Assembly: GCF_000931445.1 (NCBI RefSeq)
Contig: NZ_CP010849.1
Span: 3,224,001 to 3,288,000, forward strand
Origin: Streptomyces cyaneogriseus subsp. noncyanogenus
GTDB taxonomy: Bacteria > Actinomycetota > Actinomycetes > Streptomycetales > Streptomycetaceae
DNA: 64,000 nt
Direction: 5' to 3'
The notes below the pieces were generated by a model. It did no database searches. It worked only from the letters and a program-made list of their open reading frames with translations, and was not told where the DNA came from. The position numbers and the translations under genes were made by a program. Of this stretch, positions 9,086 to 18,554 are shown one piece after another (positions within the stretch are counted from its first letter, which is position 1; each line of letters begins with the position of its first letter).

Positions 9086-9841
9086 GTGAACGCGAGCGAC
9101 CGTACCCCTGCCGACCTGCTGAGTTCCGCGCTCGCCGCGGACCCGGGGCGCCCCCTGGTGACCTTCTACGACGACGCGACGGGCGAGCGCGTCGAATTGT
9201 CCGTCGCCACCTTCGCCAATTGGGTGGCCAAGACCGCCAATCTGCTCCAGGACGAACTGTCCGTCGAACCCGGCGACCGGGTGACGCTGCTGCTGCCCGC
9301 GCACTGGCAGACGGCGGTGTGGCTGCTGGCGTGCGCGTCGGTGGGCGTCGTCGCCGACGTCGCCGGCGATCCGGCGGCGGCCGACGTGGTGGTGAGCGGC
9401 CCGGACACGCTGGAGGCGGCACGGGCCTGCTCCGGGGCGCGGATCGCGCTGGCGCTGCGCCCGCTCGGCGGGCGTTTCCCGCAGCCGCCGGAGGGCTTCG
9501 CCGACTACGCCGTGGAAGTGCCGGGCCAGGGGGACCGGTTCGTGCCGTACGCCCCGGTCGACCCGGAGGAGCCCGCGCTGATCGTGGCCGGACGCGAGTT
9601 CAGCGGCGCGGAGGTGGTCGAGCGGGCGCGGGCGGAGGCGACCGGGCTCGGGCTGACGGGGCCGGGCTCCCGCCTCCTGTCCGGGCTGCCGTACGACACG
9701 TGGGAGGGGCTCAACGCGGGTCTGTACGCCCCGCTGGCCACCGGCGGGTCGGTGGTGCTGTGCCGCCACCTCGACCGGCTGGGCGCGGAGGCCCTGGACA
9801 AGCGCATCGAGGCGGAACGGGTGACGGCCACGGCTCGCTAG
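9086..9841 (+). CDS. TIGR03089 family protein (AMP-ligase-like fragment family)
   Basis: 251 residues from a GTG. The sequence resembles only the N-terminal part of acyl-AMP ligases (LLPAHWQTAVWLLACASVGVVADV is the typical A-domain helix) and stops long before the adenylate-forming motifs. This short form is conserved in actinobacteria as the TIGR03089 family, so it is not a local truncation. Activity is unknown; it lacks the P-loop-like TSGTTG motif and is unlikely to form adenylates. It is divergent from the amidase, and the LCP cluster follows 190 bases downstream. Confidence 0.8.
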   Translation: MNASDRTPADLLSSALAADPGRPLVTFYDDATGERVELSVATFANWVAKTANLLQDELSVEPGDRVTLLLPAHWQTAVWLLACASVGVVADVAGDPAAADVVVSGPDTLEAARACSGARIALALRPLGGRFPQPPEGFADYAVEVPGQGDRFVPYAPVDPEEPALIVAGREFSGAEVVERARAEATGLGLTGPGSRLLSGLPYDTWEGLNAGLYAPLATGGSVVLCRHLDRLGAEALDKRIEAERVTATAR

Positions 9842-10030
9842 CCCGCTGCGGCCCGCCTCCCCCCCCTCGGCCCCACCCGTCGTCCCCCGTTCGGCCCTCC
9901 CCACCCTTCCCCCACCGCCCATCCGCGCCATCGTCGTAAGAGCGGCGGCGGTGAGACCGGCGCGGATCCGGCGGCGGGAGGACCGTGGCACGCAGGACAC
10001 GCTCGTACGGCACGAGGGGTGGAGCCAGAC

Positions 10031-11254
10031 GTGAGTGACACCGCAGGCGCGCCCGGCGGGAGCGGGGCCGGAAGGACCCTGGGACCGGGAGCCGGCGCGT
10101 CCGCGACCGGGGCGGGAGCGCGGCGCCGGCGCCGACGGCGCCGGCTGCGCCTGGCGGGGCTCGTGGTGTGCGCCGCCGTCGTCGCCGCCGCGGGGGCCGG
10201 CTGGGCGGTGTACGCGAAGCTGGAGGGCAACATCACCCCCGACGAGGCGGCCGCGGCCGAGCTCGCCCGCTACGAGCGGGAGCGGCCCACCCCGCTGGTC
10301 CGCGGCGCGCGGAACATCCTGCTCATCGGCTCCGACTCGCGCTCCGGCGACGACAACGCCCGCTACGGGCGGGACTCGGGCACCGCGCGGTCCGACACCA
10401 CGATCCTGCTGCACCTGGCCGCCGACCGGCACAGCGCCACCGCCGTCTCGGTGCCCCGCGACCTGATGGTGCAGGTGCCCGGCTGCCGCCGGGCGGACGG
10501 GTCCCGGACCGAGGCGGCGTTCGCCATGTTCAACCACGCCTACGAGGCGGGCGGTTCGGCCTGCACCATCCGTACCGTGGAGAAGCTGACGGGCATCCGG
10601 ATCGACCACCACGTCGTCGTCGACTTCCACGGCTTCAAGGAGATGGTCGACGCCGTCGACGGCGTCGAGGTGTGCCTGCGGGAACCGGTCGACGACGAGG
10701 CCGCCGGACTGAAGCTGCCCGCGGGCCGGGTGACGCTGGACGGGGAACAGGCGCTCGGTTACGTCCGGGCCCGCAAGTCGCTCGGCGACGGCAGCGACAC
10801 CGGCCGGATGGAGCGGCAGCAGCGGTTCCTGGGCGCCCTCGTCGACAAGGTGCAGAGCAATCACGTGCTGCTGAATCCGGTGAAGCTGTATCCGCTCCTG
10901 GACGCGGCCACCTCGTCCCTGACCACCGACCCGGGGCTGGCGAGTCTGCGCGGTCTGTACCAGCTCGCGCGCGGTCTGCGCGGCATCCCCACCGAGCGGG
11001 TGCGATTCCTGACGGTTCCGCGGGAGTCGTACGCGCGGGACGCCAATCGCGACCAACTCGTGGAGCCCGCGGCGGGAAACCTGTTCGAACGGCTGCGGAG
11101 GGACGAACCGGTGGCGGTGGCCGCGGGCGACTACGGGGCGTACGGCCGCGACAGCGGAAAGTCCCGGGAAATGCCGTCCGGTGAACTCCCCCGCGCCTCT
11201 TCCCCGGCGCCCACGTTCTCCGGGAACACCGCCGCGGAGGACGGCTGCGTGTAA
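10031..11254 (+). CDS. LCP family glycopolymer transferase 1
   Basis: 407 residues from the GTG at 10031, chosen over the GTG at 10019 because GGAGCC at 10021 sits at the right distance. A Gly/Arg-rich cytoplasmic tail is followed by one membrane segment (about 40-62), then an extracellular LytR-CpsA-Psr domain. Conserved features are NILLIGSDSRSGDDN, the catalytic/phosphate-binding Arg of SVPRDLMV and YVRARKS. The family moves lipid-linked glycopolymers onto peptidoglycan. Unlike its neighbours it has no C-terminal LytR_C domain; it ends in a Ser/Pro-rich tail with a near-terminal Cys (EDGCV). It heads an LCP series on the same strand. Confidence 0.9.
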   Translation: MSDTAGAPGGSGAGRTLGPGAGASATGAGARRRRRRRRLRLAGLVVCAAVVAAAGAGWAVYAKLEGNITPDEAAAAELARYERERPTPLVRGARNILLIGSDSRSGDDNARYGRDSGTARSDTTILLHLAADRHSATAVSVPRDLMVQVPGCRRADGSRTEAAFAMFNHAYEAGGSACTIRTVEKLTGIRIDHHVVVDFHGFKEMVDAVDGVEVCLREPVDDEAAGLKLPAGRVTLDGEQALGYVRARKSLGDGSDTGRMERQQRFLGALVDKVQSNHVLLNPVKLYPLLDAATSSLTTDPGLASLRGLYQLARGLRGIPTERVRFLTVPRESYARDANRDQLVEPAAGNLFERLRRDEPVAVAAGDYGAYGRDSGKSREMPSGELPRASSPAPTFSGNTAAEDGCV

Positions 11255-11356
11255 AGCGGGTTCCAAGGCCACGCACAGAAAACGAACTCCCGTGCCGAAT
11301 AAGGGTGGATTGCCCGGGTGTAAGAGACGTGGAATTTGTCACCGGCGTCGTCCGGC

Positions 11357-11386
11357 GCTGAACTGGGCGGTTAGTGTGAGCGATCC
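11357..11386 (+). promoter_or_regulatory. Conserved 30-bp promoter element upstream of LCP 2
   Basis: The block GCTGAACTGGGCGG-N-TAGTGTGAGCGATCC occurs here and again at 13636-13665 upstream of the paralogue, with one differing base. TAGTGT (11372-11377) fits a Streptomyces -10 box (TAnnnT). Conservation beyond that box suggests an additional binding site or simply recent duplication. Confidence 0.55.
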
Positions 11387-11493
11387 GGTGTGCCCGACTG
11401 TACGGTTCGGCCTGAGGTCGCGCACTGATCGACCGAGACCCGAGCGCCTTGGGGGAAGGCGCCGCGTGGCCCCGACGGAGGATACGGACGACC

Positions 11494-13287
11494 GTGGACG
11501 CGCAAGGCCGTGGGCGGGCGGGGAACATCGACCCCGCAGACCAGTGGGTGCTCAACCCGCACACTGGTGAATACGAACTGCGACTGTCTCCTTCCGCACC
11601 GCAGTCGGCCGTGCCCGGCCCGCGCCGGGCGGCACCCGGAAGGGCGGGCGCCCGGCGGGCCCGCACCGCGCCCTCCGCGCAGGGCGCCGCGTCGTCGGCG
11701 AGTGCCGCCCCCGCCCCGGGGGCCACCGCGCTCGCACCGGGCCGGGACGCTCCCGCCCCGGACCGGACGGCCCCGCCGCGGCGGCGCCGCCGGGCCGCGC
11801 CCGAGGCACCGCCGCCGGGCCGGCGCGGGCGGCGGCCGGCCAAGAAGACGCGGGGCAAGCGGATCCTGCTGTGGACCGGCGGCTCGCTGGCGTTCGTCGT
11901 GCTCGCCACCGCGGGCACCGCCTACTTCTACCTCGAACACCTCAACGGAAACATCGAGTCCCTGTCCGACGACGGCGCGAGCACCGGCGGCTTCCGCAAG
12001 GACCAGCCGATCAACATCCTGCTGATCGGCACCGACAAGCGCACCGGCGCCGGGAACGAGGGGTACGGCGACGCCGGCAGCGCCGGGCACGCCGACACCA
12101 CGATCCTGCTGCACGTCTCCAAGGACCGCTCCAACGCCACCGCGCTGAGCATCCCCCGCGACCTGATCGTCGACATCCCCGACTGCCCGACGAAGCAGGA
12201 GGACGGCTCGACGAAGATCATCCCCGGCGAGCAGGGCGTCCGCTTCAACACCAGCCTCGGCCAGGACGGCCGTACGCCGAGCTGCACCATGCGGACCGTC
12301 ACCGAGCTGACCGGGGTCACGCCCGACAACTTCATGGTCGCCGACTTCAACGCCGTCAAGACGCTGACCACGGCGGTCGGCGGTGTCGAGGTGTGCCTGG
12401 CCAAGGACATCGACGACCCGGACTCGCATCTGAAGCTGCCGGCGGGCACGCACACCATCCAGGGCGAGCAGGCCCTCGCCTTCGTCCGCACCCGGCACTC
12501 GGTCGGCTTCGGCGGCGACCTGAGCCGCATCGGGATCCAGCAGCAGTTCCTCAGCGCGCTGATGCGCAAGCTCAAGTCCAACGACACGCTGACCAGCCCC
12601 TCGAAGATGCTGAAGCTGGCCGAGGCGGGCACCGAGGCCCTCACCGTGGACTCCCAGCTCAACAGCATCGGCAAGCTGAAGGACCTCGGCCTCGAGCTGG
12701 GCAAGCTCGACACCAAGAACCTGACGTTCACCACCGTCCCGGTGGTCGACAACCCCAACGAGACGGTCAAGTCGACGGTGGTCCTGAGCGAGGCCAAGGC
12801 CGAGCAGGTCTTCGCCATGATCCAGGACGACGTCTCCTTCACCGCGGTCGCGCAGCAGAAGAAGAAGGAGTCCGCCGCCGTCGCCGCCCGGCTCAAGGGC
12901 GCCAAGGCGGACCCCGCCGAGGTCCGCGTGCGCATCCTCAACGGCGGCGCGGAGGACGGCGCCGCCCAGCAGACCCTCACCTGGCTGCAGAACGAGGAGG
13001 GCGTGACCAAGTCGGAGAACGCCGGTGACGCGCCCGAGGACCTGAGCAAGACCACCCTGGAGTACGCCCCCGGACAGGCCGACCAGGCCCGCCGCCTCGC
13101 CGACATCCTCGGCCTGTCCGGCTCGGCCATGAAGCCCGGCGAGAGCGTCACCAACTCCCAGGGCCTGCCCACCATGACCCTGACCCTGGGCAAGGACTAC
13201 AAGGGCGCCGGCGTGAAGCTCAACGCCCCGCAGAAGGCGCCGGACGTGGACAAGTCCACGGCGGACAAGGTGCAGTGCGCCAAGTGA
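11494..13287 (+). CDS. LCP family glycopolymer transferase 2 with LytR_C domain
   Basis: 597 residues from the GTG at 11494; GGAGGA lies 11 bases before it. The N-terminal motif DPADQWVLNPHTGEYELRL is shared only with its paralogue. A long Pro/Arg/Ala-rich linker leads to a membrane segment at about residues 130-150. The LCP domain carries NILLIGTDKRTGAGNEGYG, SIPRDLIVDIP and FVRTRHS. A C-terminal LytR_C domain (starting VRVRILNGGAEDG) is followed by a Lys-rich tail ending KVQCAK. Its role should be attachment of wall polymers. The next gene is a tandem duplicate, identical over long stretches near the 3' end. Confidence 0.92.
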   Translation: MDAQGRGRAGNIDPADQWVLNPHTGEYELRLSPSAPQSAVPGPRRAAPGRAGARRARTAPSAQGAASSASAAPAPGATALAPGRDAPAPDRTAPPRRRRRAAPEAPPPGRRGRRPAKKTRGKRILLWTGGSLAFVVLATAGTAYFYLEHLNGNIESLSDDGASTGGFRKDQPINILLIGTDKRTGAGNEGYGDAGSAGHADTTILLHVSKDRSNATALSIPRDLIVDIPDCPTKQEDGSTKIIPGEQGVRFNTSLGQDGRTPSCTMRTVTELTGVTPDNFMVADFNAVKTLTTAVGGVEVCLAKDIDDPDSHLKLPAGTHTIQGEQALAFVRTRHSVGFGGDLSRIGIQQQFLSALMRKLKSNDTLTSPSKMLKLAEAGTEALTVDSQLNSIGKLKDLGLELGKLDTKNLTFTTVPVVDNPNETVKSTVVLSEAKAEQVFAMIQDDVSFTAVAQQKKKESAAVAARLKGAKADPAEVRVRILNGGAEDGAAQQTLTWLQNEEGVTKSENAGDAPEDLSKTTLEYAPGQADQARRLADILGLSGSAMKPGESVTNSQGLPTMTLTLGKDYKGAGVKLNAPQKAPDVDKSTADKVQCAK

Positions 13288-13325
13288 CACCTCCCCGGCG
13301 GCCCGCTCCGGCCGCGGGCCCGCCC

Positions 13326-13406
<81 letters not shown>

Positions 13407-13432
13407 AAAAGCCGTACACCCCTGGCGGGGGT

Positions 13433-13635
13433 TCGTGCGTCCAACAAGGTGTGAACGCGGGAGCGGCCACCGGCGTGACGGCCGGAAAAGGGGCAGGACG
13501 GCGCGGGACACCGCGAGCGGACACGCTCCGTGTCCGGGCGGACACCCGCCTTACCGCGGGTAGCGCCCCTGTCATGGAAATAGGAGGAATTGCCCTGTTG
13601 TAGGGACGCCGAATTTGTCACCTACGGCTTTCGAC
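13433..13635. other. Duplicated upstream region of LCP 3
   Basis: No gene. From about 13575 to the start codon it is recognisably the same sequence as 11300-11493 in front of LCP 2, including the shared GAATTTGTCACC string. The region upstream of 13560 shows nothing I can name. Confidence 0.5.
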
Positions 13636-13665
13636 GCTGAACTGGGCGGATAGTGTGAGCGATCC
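13636..13665 (+). promoter_or_regulatory. Conserved 30-bp promoter element upstream of LCP 3
   Basis: Second copy of the element at 11357-11386, with TAGTGT at 13651-13656 as probable -10 box. Confidence 0.55.
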
Positions 13666-13771
13666 AGTGCTCCCCGCCGCGTGGCCCGCCCTGGCGTCGT
13701 GCACTGAGCTGACCATCACCGTGCGCCTTCCCCGGAAGGTGCCGCGTGCCCCGACGGAGGATCGGACGACC

Positions 13772-15514
13772 GTGGACGCGCAAGGCCATGGGCGGGCGGA
13801 CGACATCGACCCCGCAGACCAGTGGGTACTCAATCCGCGCACCGGCGAATACGAACTGCGCCTGTCCCCCTCCGCACCGCGGCCGCCCGTGCCCGGCCAG
13901 CGCGGCGCGGGCCGCGGCAGACCCCCGCGCGAGCGCGCGCCGGGCACCCGCCGCGGCGCGGACGACCGTGAGGGGCGGCGCCGTGACGTCCCGTCCCAGC
14001 GGGGGCGCCGCAACGGGCCCGAGGAGCCGCCCGGGCGGCGCGGGCGCCGCCCGGAGCCGCAGGCCAAGAAGGGGGCCAAGGGCCGCAGGGTCCTGCTGTG
14101 GACCGGCGGCTCGATGGCGCTGGTGCTGCTCGCCGCCTGCACGGGCGGCTACTTCTACCTCAAGCACCTGGAGGGCAACGTCTCGGCGACGGACGTCGGC
14201 GACGCGGGCAAGAGCAACTTCAGCAAGGACGAGGCGTTCAACATCCTCATCATCGGCACCGACAAGCGCACCGGCGCCGGGAACGAGGGCTACGGCGACA
14301 AGGGCAGCGCCGGGCACGCCGACACCACGATCCTGCTGCACGTCTCCGAGGACCGCTCCAACGCCACGGCCCTCAGCATCCCCCGCGACCTGATCGTCGA
14401 CATCCCCGACTGCCCGACGAAGCAGGCCGACGACTCCACCCAGGTCATTCCCGGTTCGCAGGGCGTCCGCTTCAACCGGAGCCTCGGCGAGAGCGGCCGG
14501 GACCCGGGCTGCACCATGCGCACGGTGAAGGAGAACACCGGCATCCCGGTCGACCACTTCATGATGGCCGACTTCAACGCGGTCAAGACGCTCACCTCGG
14601 CCGTCGGCGGCGTGAAGGTCTGCCTGCAACACGCCGTCAACGACGAGAAGTCCAAGCTGAACCTGCCCGAGGGCGAGTCCACCGTCCAGGGCGAGCAGGC
14701 CCTGGCCTTCGTCCGCACCCGGCACGCCTTCGGCAACCAGGGCGACCTGGACCGCATCAAGGTGCAGCAGCAGTTCCTGGCCTCGCTGATGCGGCAGATG
14801 TCCTCCGGCGACACCCTGACCAGCCCCACCAAGCTGGTGAAGCTCGCCGAGGCCGCCACCAAGGCGCTGACCGTGGACACCGCCATCCGGAAGGTGGGCA
14901 CGCTCAAGGACGTCGCCCTGGAGCTGAAGAAGGTGCCGACGAAGAACATCTCCTTCACCACGGTGCCGGTGAAGGACAACCCCGCCGAGACGATCAAGGC
15001 GACCGTCGTCCTCGACGAGTCGAAGGCCCCCCAGCTCTTCGACACCATCGCCAACGACGTCTCGCTCACCGCGGTCAAGCAGAAGAAGAAGCAGGAGGCG
15101 GCCGCCGTCGCCGCCCGGCTCAAGGGCGCGAAGTCGGCCCCTTCCGAGGTCCGGGTGCGCATCCTCAACGGCGGCGCCCCGGCCGGCAGCGCCCAGGAGA
15201 CCCTCGCCTGGCTCCAGACGGAGCAGGGCGTGGACAAGTCGGAGAACCTGGGCAACGCGCCCGCCCGACTGGCCCGGACCACGCTGGAGTACGCCCCCGG
15301 ACAGGCCGACCAGGCCCGCCGCCTCGCCGACATCCTCGGCCTGTCCGGCTCGGCCATGAAGCCCGGCGAGAGCGTGACCAACTCCCAGGGCCTGCCCACC
15401 ATGACGCTGACCCTGGGCAAGGACTTCAAGGGCGCCGGCGTGAAGCTCAACGTTCCGCAGAAGGCGCCGGACGTGGACAAGTCCACGGCGGACAAGGTGC
15501 AGTGCGCCGGCTGA
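13772..15514 (+). CDS. LCP family glycopolymer transferase 3 (paralogue of LCP 2)
   Basis: 580 residues from the GTG at 13772, with the same GGAGG-to-start arrangement as LCP 2. Domain order is identical: N-terminal DPADQWVLNPRTGEYELRL, basic linker, membrane segment at about 110-135, LCP domain (NILIIGTDKRTGAGNEGYG, SIPRDLIVDIP, FVRTRHAFG), LytR_C domain, tail ending KVQCAG. The linker is shorter and differs most, while the LCP core and last 60 residues are almost identical. It clearly arose by tandem duplication, with some later gene conversion. A non-redundant specificity is possible because the segment after the membrane anchor differs. Confidence 0.92.
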   Translation: MDAQGHGRADDIDPADQWVLNPRTGEYELRLSPSAPRPPVPGQRGAGRGRPPRERAPGTRRGADDREGRRRDVPSQRGRRNGPEEPPGRRGRRPEPQAKKGAKGRRVLLWTGGSMALVLLAACTGGYFYLKHLEGNVSATDVGDAGKSNFSKDEAFNILIIGTDKRTGAGNEGYGDKGSAGHADTTILLHVSEDRSNATALSIPRDLIVDIPDCPTKQADDSTQVIPGSQGVRFNRSLGESGRDPGCTMRTVKENTGIPVDHFMMADFNAVKTLTSAVGGVKVCLQHAVNDEKSKLNLPEGESTVQGEQALAFVRTRHAFGNQGDLDRIKVQQQFLASLMRQMSSGDTLTSPTKLVKLAEAATKALTVDTAIRKVGTLKDVALELKKVPTKNISFTTVPVKDNPAETIKATVVLDESKAPQLFDTIANDVSLTAVKQKKKQEAAAVAARLKGAKSAPSEVRVRILNGGAPAGSAQETLAWLQTEQGVDKSENLGNAPARLARTTLEYAPGQADQARRLADILGLSGSAMKPGESVTNSQGLPTMTLTLGKDFKGAGVKLNVPQKAPDVDKSTADKVQCAG

Positions 15515-15605
15515 GGCCCGCGAGTGGACCTCAGGGGCCTGTCGTACGTCTCACCGGACGAGGGACGGGCCTGTGCCCATGGCGCGAGGGTGGGGAGGAC
15601 GGGAA

Positions 15606-17276
15606 GTGACCCGCAACGGTGTGCAGGAGAAGGACACGCTGCCGCCGGTCCGGCGGCCCCGGCAGCGGCCGGGCGGGGACGGCCGTCCGCCCGCGGCGGG
15701 CCGGCGGACCCGCCCGGCCGGCGGCACGGACGGCCCGCCGGCCGGTGACGGCGCGGACGGCGCGGACGGCTACGCCGGCGGCGGACGCCCGCCGTCCCGG
15801 CGCAGGCACCGCGCGCTGCGCTGGACCGCGCTCACCCTGGCGGTGCTGATACTCGGCGCGGCCGGCGCCGGATACCTCTACTACCAGCACCTCAACGGCA
15901 ACATCGAGAAGGACCCCCTCAACCTGGGCGACAGCAAGGTCGCCGAACCGACGCCGAACGCCGCCGGGCAGGTCCCGCTGAACATCCTGGTCATCGGCTC
16001 CGACGCCCGGGACTCCAAGGAGAACCAGGAACTGGGCGGCGCCCGCGAGACGTTCGGGGCCACCCCGCTGGCGGACGTGCAGATGCTGGTGCACCTGTCC
16101 GCGGACCGCAGCAACATGTCGGTCGTGAGCATGCCGCGCGACACCCTGGTGCGCATCCCCAAGTGCACCGACCCGGACGACGGGAAGGTCTACCCCGCCA
16201 GCGAGGGGCGGGTGATGACCAATCAGAGCCTCGGACACGGCGGCCCCGGCTGCACGGTGGCGACCTGGCAGGAGCTCACCGGCATCCACATCGACCACTT
16301 CGTGATGGTGGACTTCGCGGGCGTGGTGTCGATGGCGGACGCCGTCGGCGGCGTCCCGGTCTGCGTGGACGCCAACATCCACTCCCGCGACAGCAAGGGC
16401 CACGGCTCGGGTCTGAAACTGGCCAAGGGCACCCACCCGGTCAAGGGCGAGCAGGCCCTGCAGTGGCTGCGCACCCGCTACGGCTTCGAGGACGGCAGCG
16501 ACCTCGCCCGCGCCAAGGCGCAGCACATGTACATGAGCGCGATGGTCCGTCAGCTCCGTGAGAACGCCACCCTGAGCAACCCGAACAAGCTGCGCAGGCT
16601 CGCCGAGGAGGCGACCGAGGCGCTCACCGTCGACCCGGGCCTCGACACCGTCAAGAAGCTGTACGACCTCAGCACCGAGCTGCGCAAGGTGAAGCCGGAG
16701 CGCATCACCATGACCACGATGCCCAACCGGTACGTGGGCGCCCGGGTGGAGCCGACCGAGGACGCCGAGCAGCTCTTCCGGCTGGTGCGGGAGGACATCC
16801 CGCTGGACGGCAAGGGCGTGGCGAAGAAGGCGCCGCAGCGGGAGTCGGACGACCCGGACGCCGCCGACGGCGAGATCGCGGTGCAGGTCCGCAACGGCAC
16901 CCGGACCGACGTCCTGGCCCCGGCGAGCGGACGCGCGTCCACCGTCGCCGGGCTGCTGGCGCAGAAAGGGTTCACCCAGGCGGTCGCCGACCCCGCCGCG
17001 TCCCCGAGCGAGGCCCGGACCGTCGTGCGCTTCCCCAGTGCCGAGCTGGAGGGCGACGCCGAGCGGGTCGCCGAGGCCCTCGGGATTCCGCTGAGTTCGG
17101 TGAAGCGGTCCACGGAGGTCTCGGGGGTGACGCTGGTCGTGGGCGCGGACTGGCGGGAGGGTACGGAGTACCGGGCGCCCCAGAGTGACGACAAGACGCC
17201 CGAGACGGCCGACGCCCTCAACGGCGCGGACGACAAGGCGTGCATGCACGTGGACCCGGCGTTCACCTGGTCCTGA
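15606..17276 (+). CDS. LCP family glycopolymer transferase 4 with LytR_C domain
   Basis: 556 residues from the GTG at 15606, chosen because GGGGAGGA lies just upstream; an in-frame ATG at 15579 has none. Order: Pro/Arg/Gly-rich cytoplasmic tail, membrane segment about 65-85, the shared QHLNGNIE juxtamembrane motif, then the LCP domain (NILVIGSDARDSKENQ, SMPRDTLVRIP, WLRTRYGF). A LytR_C domain follows (IAVQVRNGTRTDVL). A near-terminal Cys occurs in DKACMHVD. It follows LCP 3 by 91 bases in the same direction and ends before a strong hairpin. Confidence 0.9.
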   Translation: MTRNGVQEKDTLPPVRRPRQRPGGDGRPPAAGRRTRPAGGTDGPPAGDGADGADGYAGGGRPPSRRRHRALRWTALTLAVLILGAAGAGYLYYQHLNGNIEKDPLNLGDSKVAEPTPNAAGQVPLNILVIGSDARDSKENQELGGARETFGATPLADVQMLVHLSADRSNMSVVSMPRDTLVRIPKCTDPDDGKVYPASEGRVMTNQSLGHGGPGCTVATWQELTGIHIDHFVMVDFAGVVSMADAVGGVPVCVDANIHSRDSKGHGSGLKLAKGTHPVKGEQALQWLRTRYGFEDGSDLARAKAQHMYMSAMVRQLRENATLSNPNKLRRLAEEATEALTVDPGLDTVKKLYDLSTELRKVKPERITMTTMPNRYVGARVEPTEDAEQLFRLVREDIPLDGKGVAKKAPQRESDDPDAADGEIAVQVRNGTRTDVLAPASGRASTVAGLLAQKGFTQAVADPAASPSEARTVVRFPSAELEGDAERVAEALGIPLSSVKRSTEVSGVTLVVGADWREGTEYRAPQSDDKTPETADALNGADDKACMHVDPAFTWS

Positions 17277-17300
17277 CGGCCGGCCGCGTCCCGGCGGAAC

Positions 17301-17328
17301 CCGCGGCGCGCCGCTCAGCGCGCCGCGG
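17301..17328. terminator. Bidirectional hairpin terminator
   Basis: CCGCGGCGCGC, CGCTCA, GCGCGCCGCGG: 11-bp perfect stem between LCP 4 (+) and the convergent glycosyltransferase (-). Confidence 0.8.
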
Positions 17329-17372
17329 CCGTCACCGTCACCCGGCCGAGGCGGCCCCGCGCGCCCCGGTCG

Positions 17373-18416
17373 TCACCGTGAGCCGGCGTCGGCGTCCGCG
17401 CGGACCGCCGGGCGCCGGCTGGCGATCACCTTGCGGGCCAGCGACCGCGGGCTGGTCAGGAAGCCCCAGCCCCACGACATGTGCATGGTGGCCAGCGCGA
17501 GGGGGATCTGCGCCCGCGCCTTCAGCGGCAGGCCCTTGCCGGCCGGCACCGACCCGGCGACGATCGCCGCCAGATACCCGCCGGGGATCACGAAGCCCCA
17601 CGGGGTGAGCGCCGCGCCCACCACGATCCCGGCCGCGATCGCGCACACCGCCGTCGGCGGGGCGAGGTAGCGCAGGTTGATGGAGCCGGAGTGGTAGCGG
17701 GCGACGACGTGCCGCCAGCGGCCGTAGTCCTTGTACTGCTTGGCCAGCGCGCGCACGCTCGGCCGGGGCCGGTAGGACACCTTCAGCTCCGGCGAGAACC
17801 AGATCAGCCCGCCCGCCTCGCGGATGCGGAAGTTCAGCTCCCAGTCCTGGGCGCGGATGAACTCCTCGTTGTAGCCGCCCTGCTGCTCCAGCGCCTCCCG
17901 GCGGAACACGCCGAGGTAGACCGTCTCGGCCGGGCCCGCCTGGCCGCCGGTGTGGAAGGCGGCGTTGCCGACGCCTATCTTCGACGTCATGGCGGCGGCG
18001 ACGGCGTGCTCCCAGGCGTTCTCCCCCTCGGCGTGCATGATGCCGCCGACGTTCTGCGCGCCGGTCTCCTCCAGCAGCCGTACGGCCGTGGCGATGTAGT
18101 TCGGCGAGAGCATGCCGTGCCCGTCGACACGGACGACGACCGGGTGCCTCGACGCCTTGATGGCGGCGTTCAGCGCGGCCGGGGTGCGCCCGCTGGGGTT
18201 GGGCACGGTGTGCACGCGCGGGTCCTCGCGGACGAGCTGGGCGGCGATCTCGTCCGTGCGGTCCGTGGACGGACCGAGGGCGATGACGACCTCCATCTCG
18301 CCGGCGTACTCCTGCGCGAGGATCGCTTGGACGGCGCCGCGCAGATGCCGCTCCTCGTTGAGGACCGGCATGATCACGGACACGGCGGGAGGCTGCACGT
18401 CGGAGTTGGCGTTCAT
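17373..18416 (-). CDS. Family 2 glycosyltransferase, ExoA-like
   Basis: 347 residues with a clear GT-A start (VSVIMPVLNEERHLRGAVQ, residues 12-30), a VRVDGHGMLSP motif in place of the usual DxD, and the acceptor-site motif AQDWELNFRIREAGG. Two C-terminal hydrophobic stretches (about 250-300) suggest membrane attachment. It resembles succinoglycan-type ExoA glucosyltransferases. It lies inside the LCP cluster, between LCP 4 (convergent) and LCP 5 (divergent), so a role in making the polymer that the LCP proteins attach is a reasonable inference. Sugar specificity is unknown. Confidence 0.88.
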   Translation of the reverse strand: MNANSDVQPPAVSVIMPVLNEERHLRGAVQAILAQEYAGEMEVVIALGPSTDRTDEIAAQLVREDPRVHTVPNPSGRTPAALNAAIKASRHPVVVRVDGHGMLSPNYIATAVRLLEETGAQNVGGIMHAEGENAWEHAVAAAMTSKIGVGNAAFHTGGQAGPAETVYLGVFRREALEQQGGYNEEFIRAQDWELNFRIREAGGLIWFSPELKVSYRPRPSVRALAKQYKDYGRWRHVVARYHSGSINLRYLAPPTAVCAIAAGIVVGAALTPWGFVIPGGYLAAIVAGSVPAGKGLPLKARAQIPLALATMHMSWGWGFLTSPRSLARKVIASRRPAVRADADAGSR

Positions 18417-18554
18417 CGGTGCTCACGTTACCGCGAACGGGGGACACCGGTGCGCGCCGCGGGGGCCGCTGCGCCGGGCTGCAGATCGTATCGGCCTACG
18501 GTGCTCACGGATCCCGCATCCGGTTCCAGGGCCAGTCCTCGCGGAGGTTTCCCC

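Noticed and set aside
9086..9841. Truncated acyl-CoA ligase pseudogene
   Set aside because: The short form is a known conserved family (TIGR03089), so its length is normal.
6296..11272. A 1658-residue minus-strand frame covering the pyrophosphorylase and beyond
   Set aside because: Only the last 360 codons are a gene; the rest is antisense to LCP 1 and the TIGR03089 gene and overlaps the amidase in another frame, an effect of high GC.
13574..13603. Nine-codon leader peptide upstream of LCP 3
   Set aside because: The ATG has no ribosome site, and the paralogous region upstream of LCP 2 does not keep the start codon.
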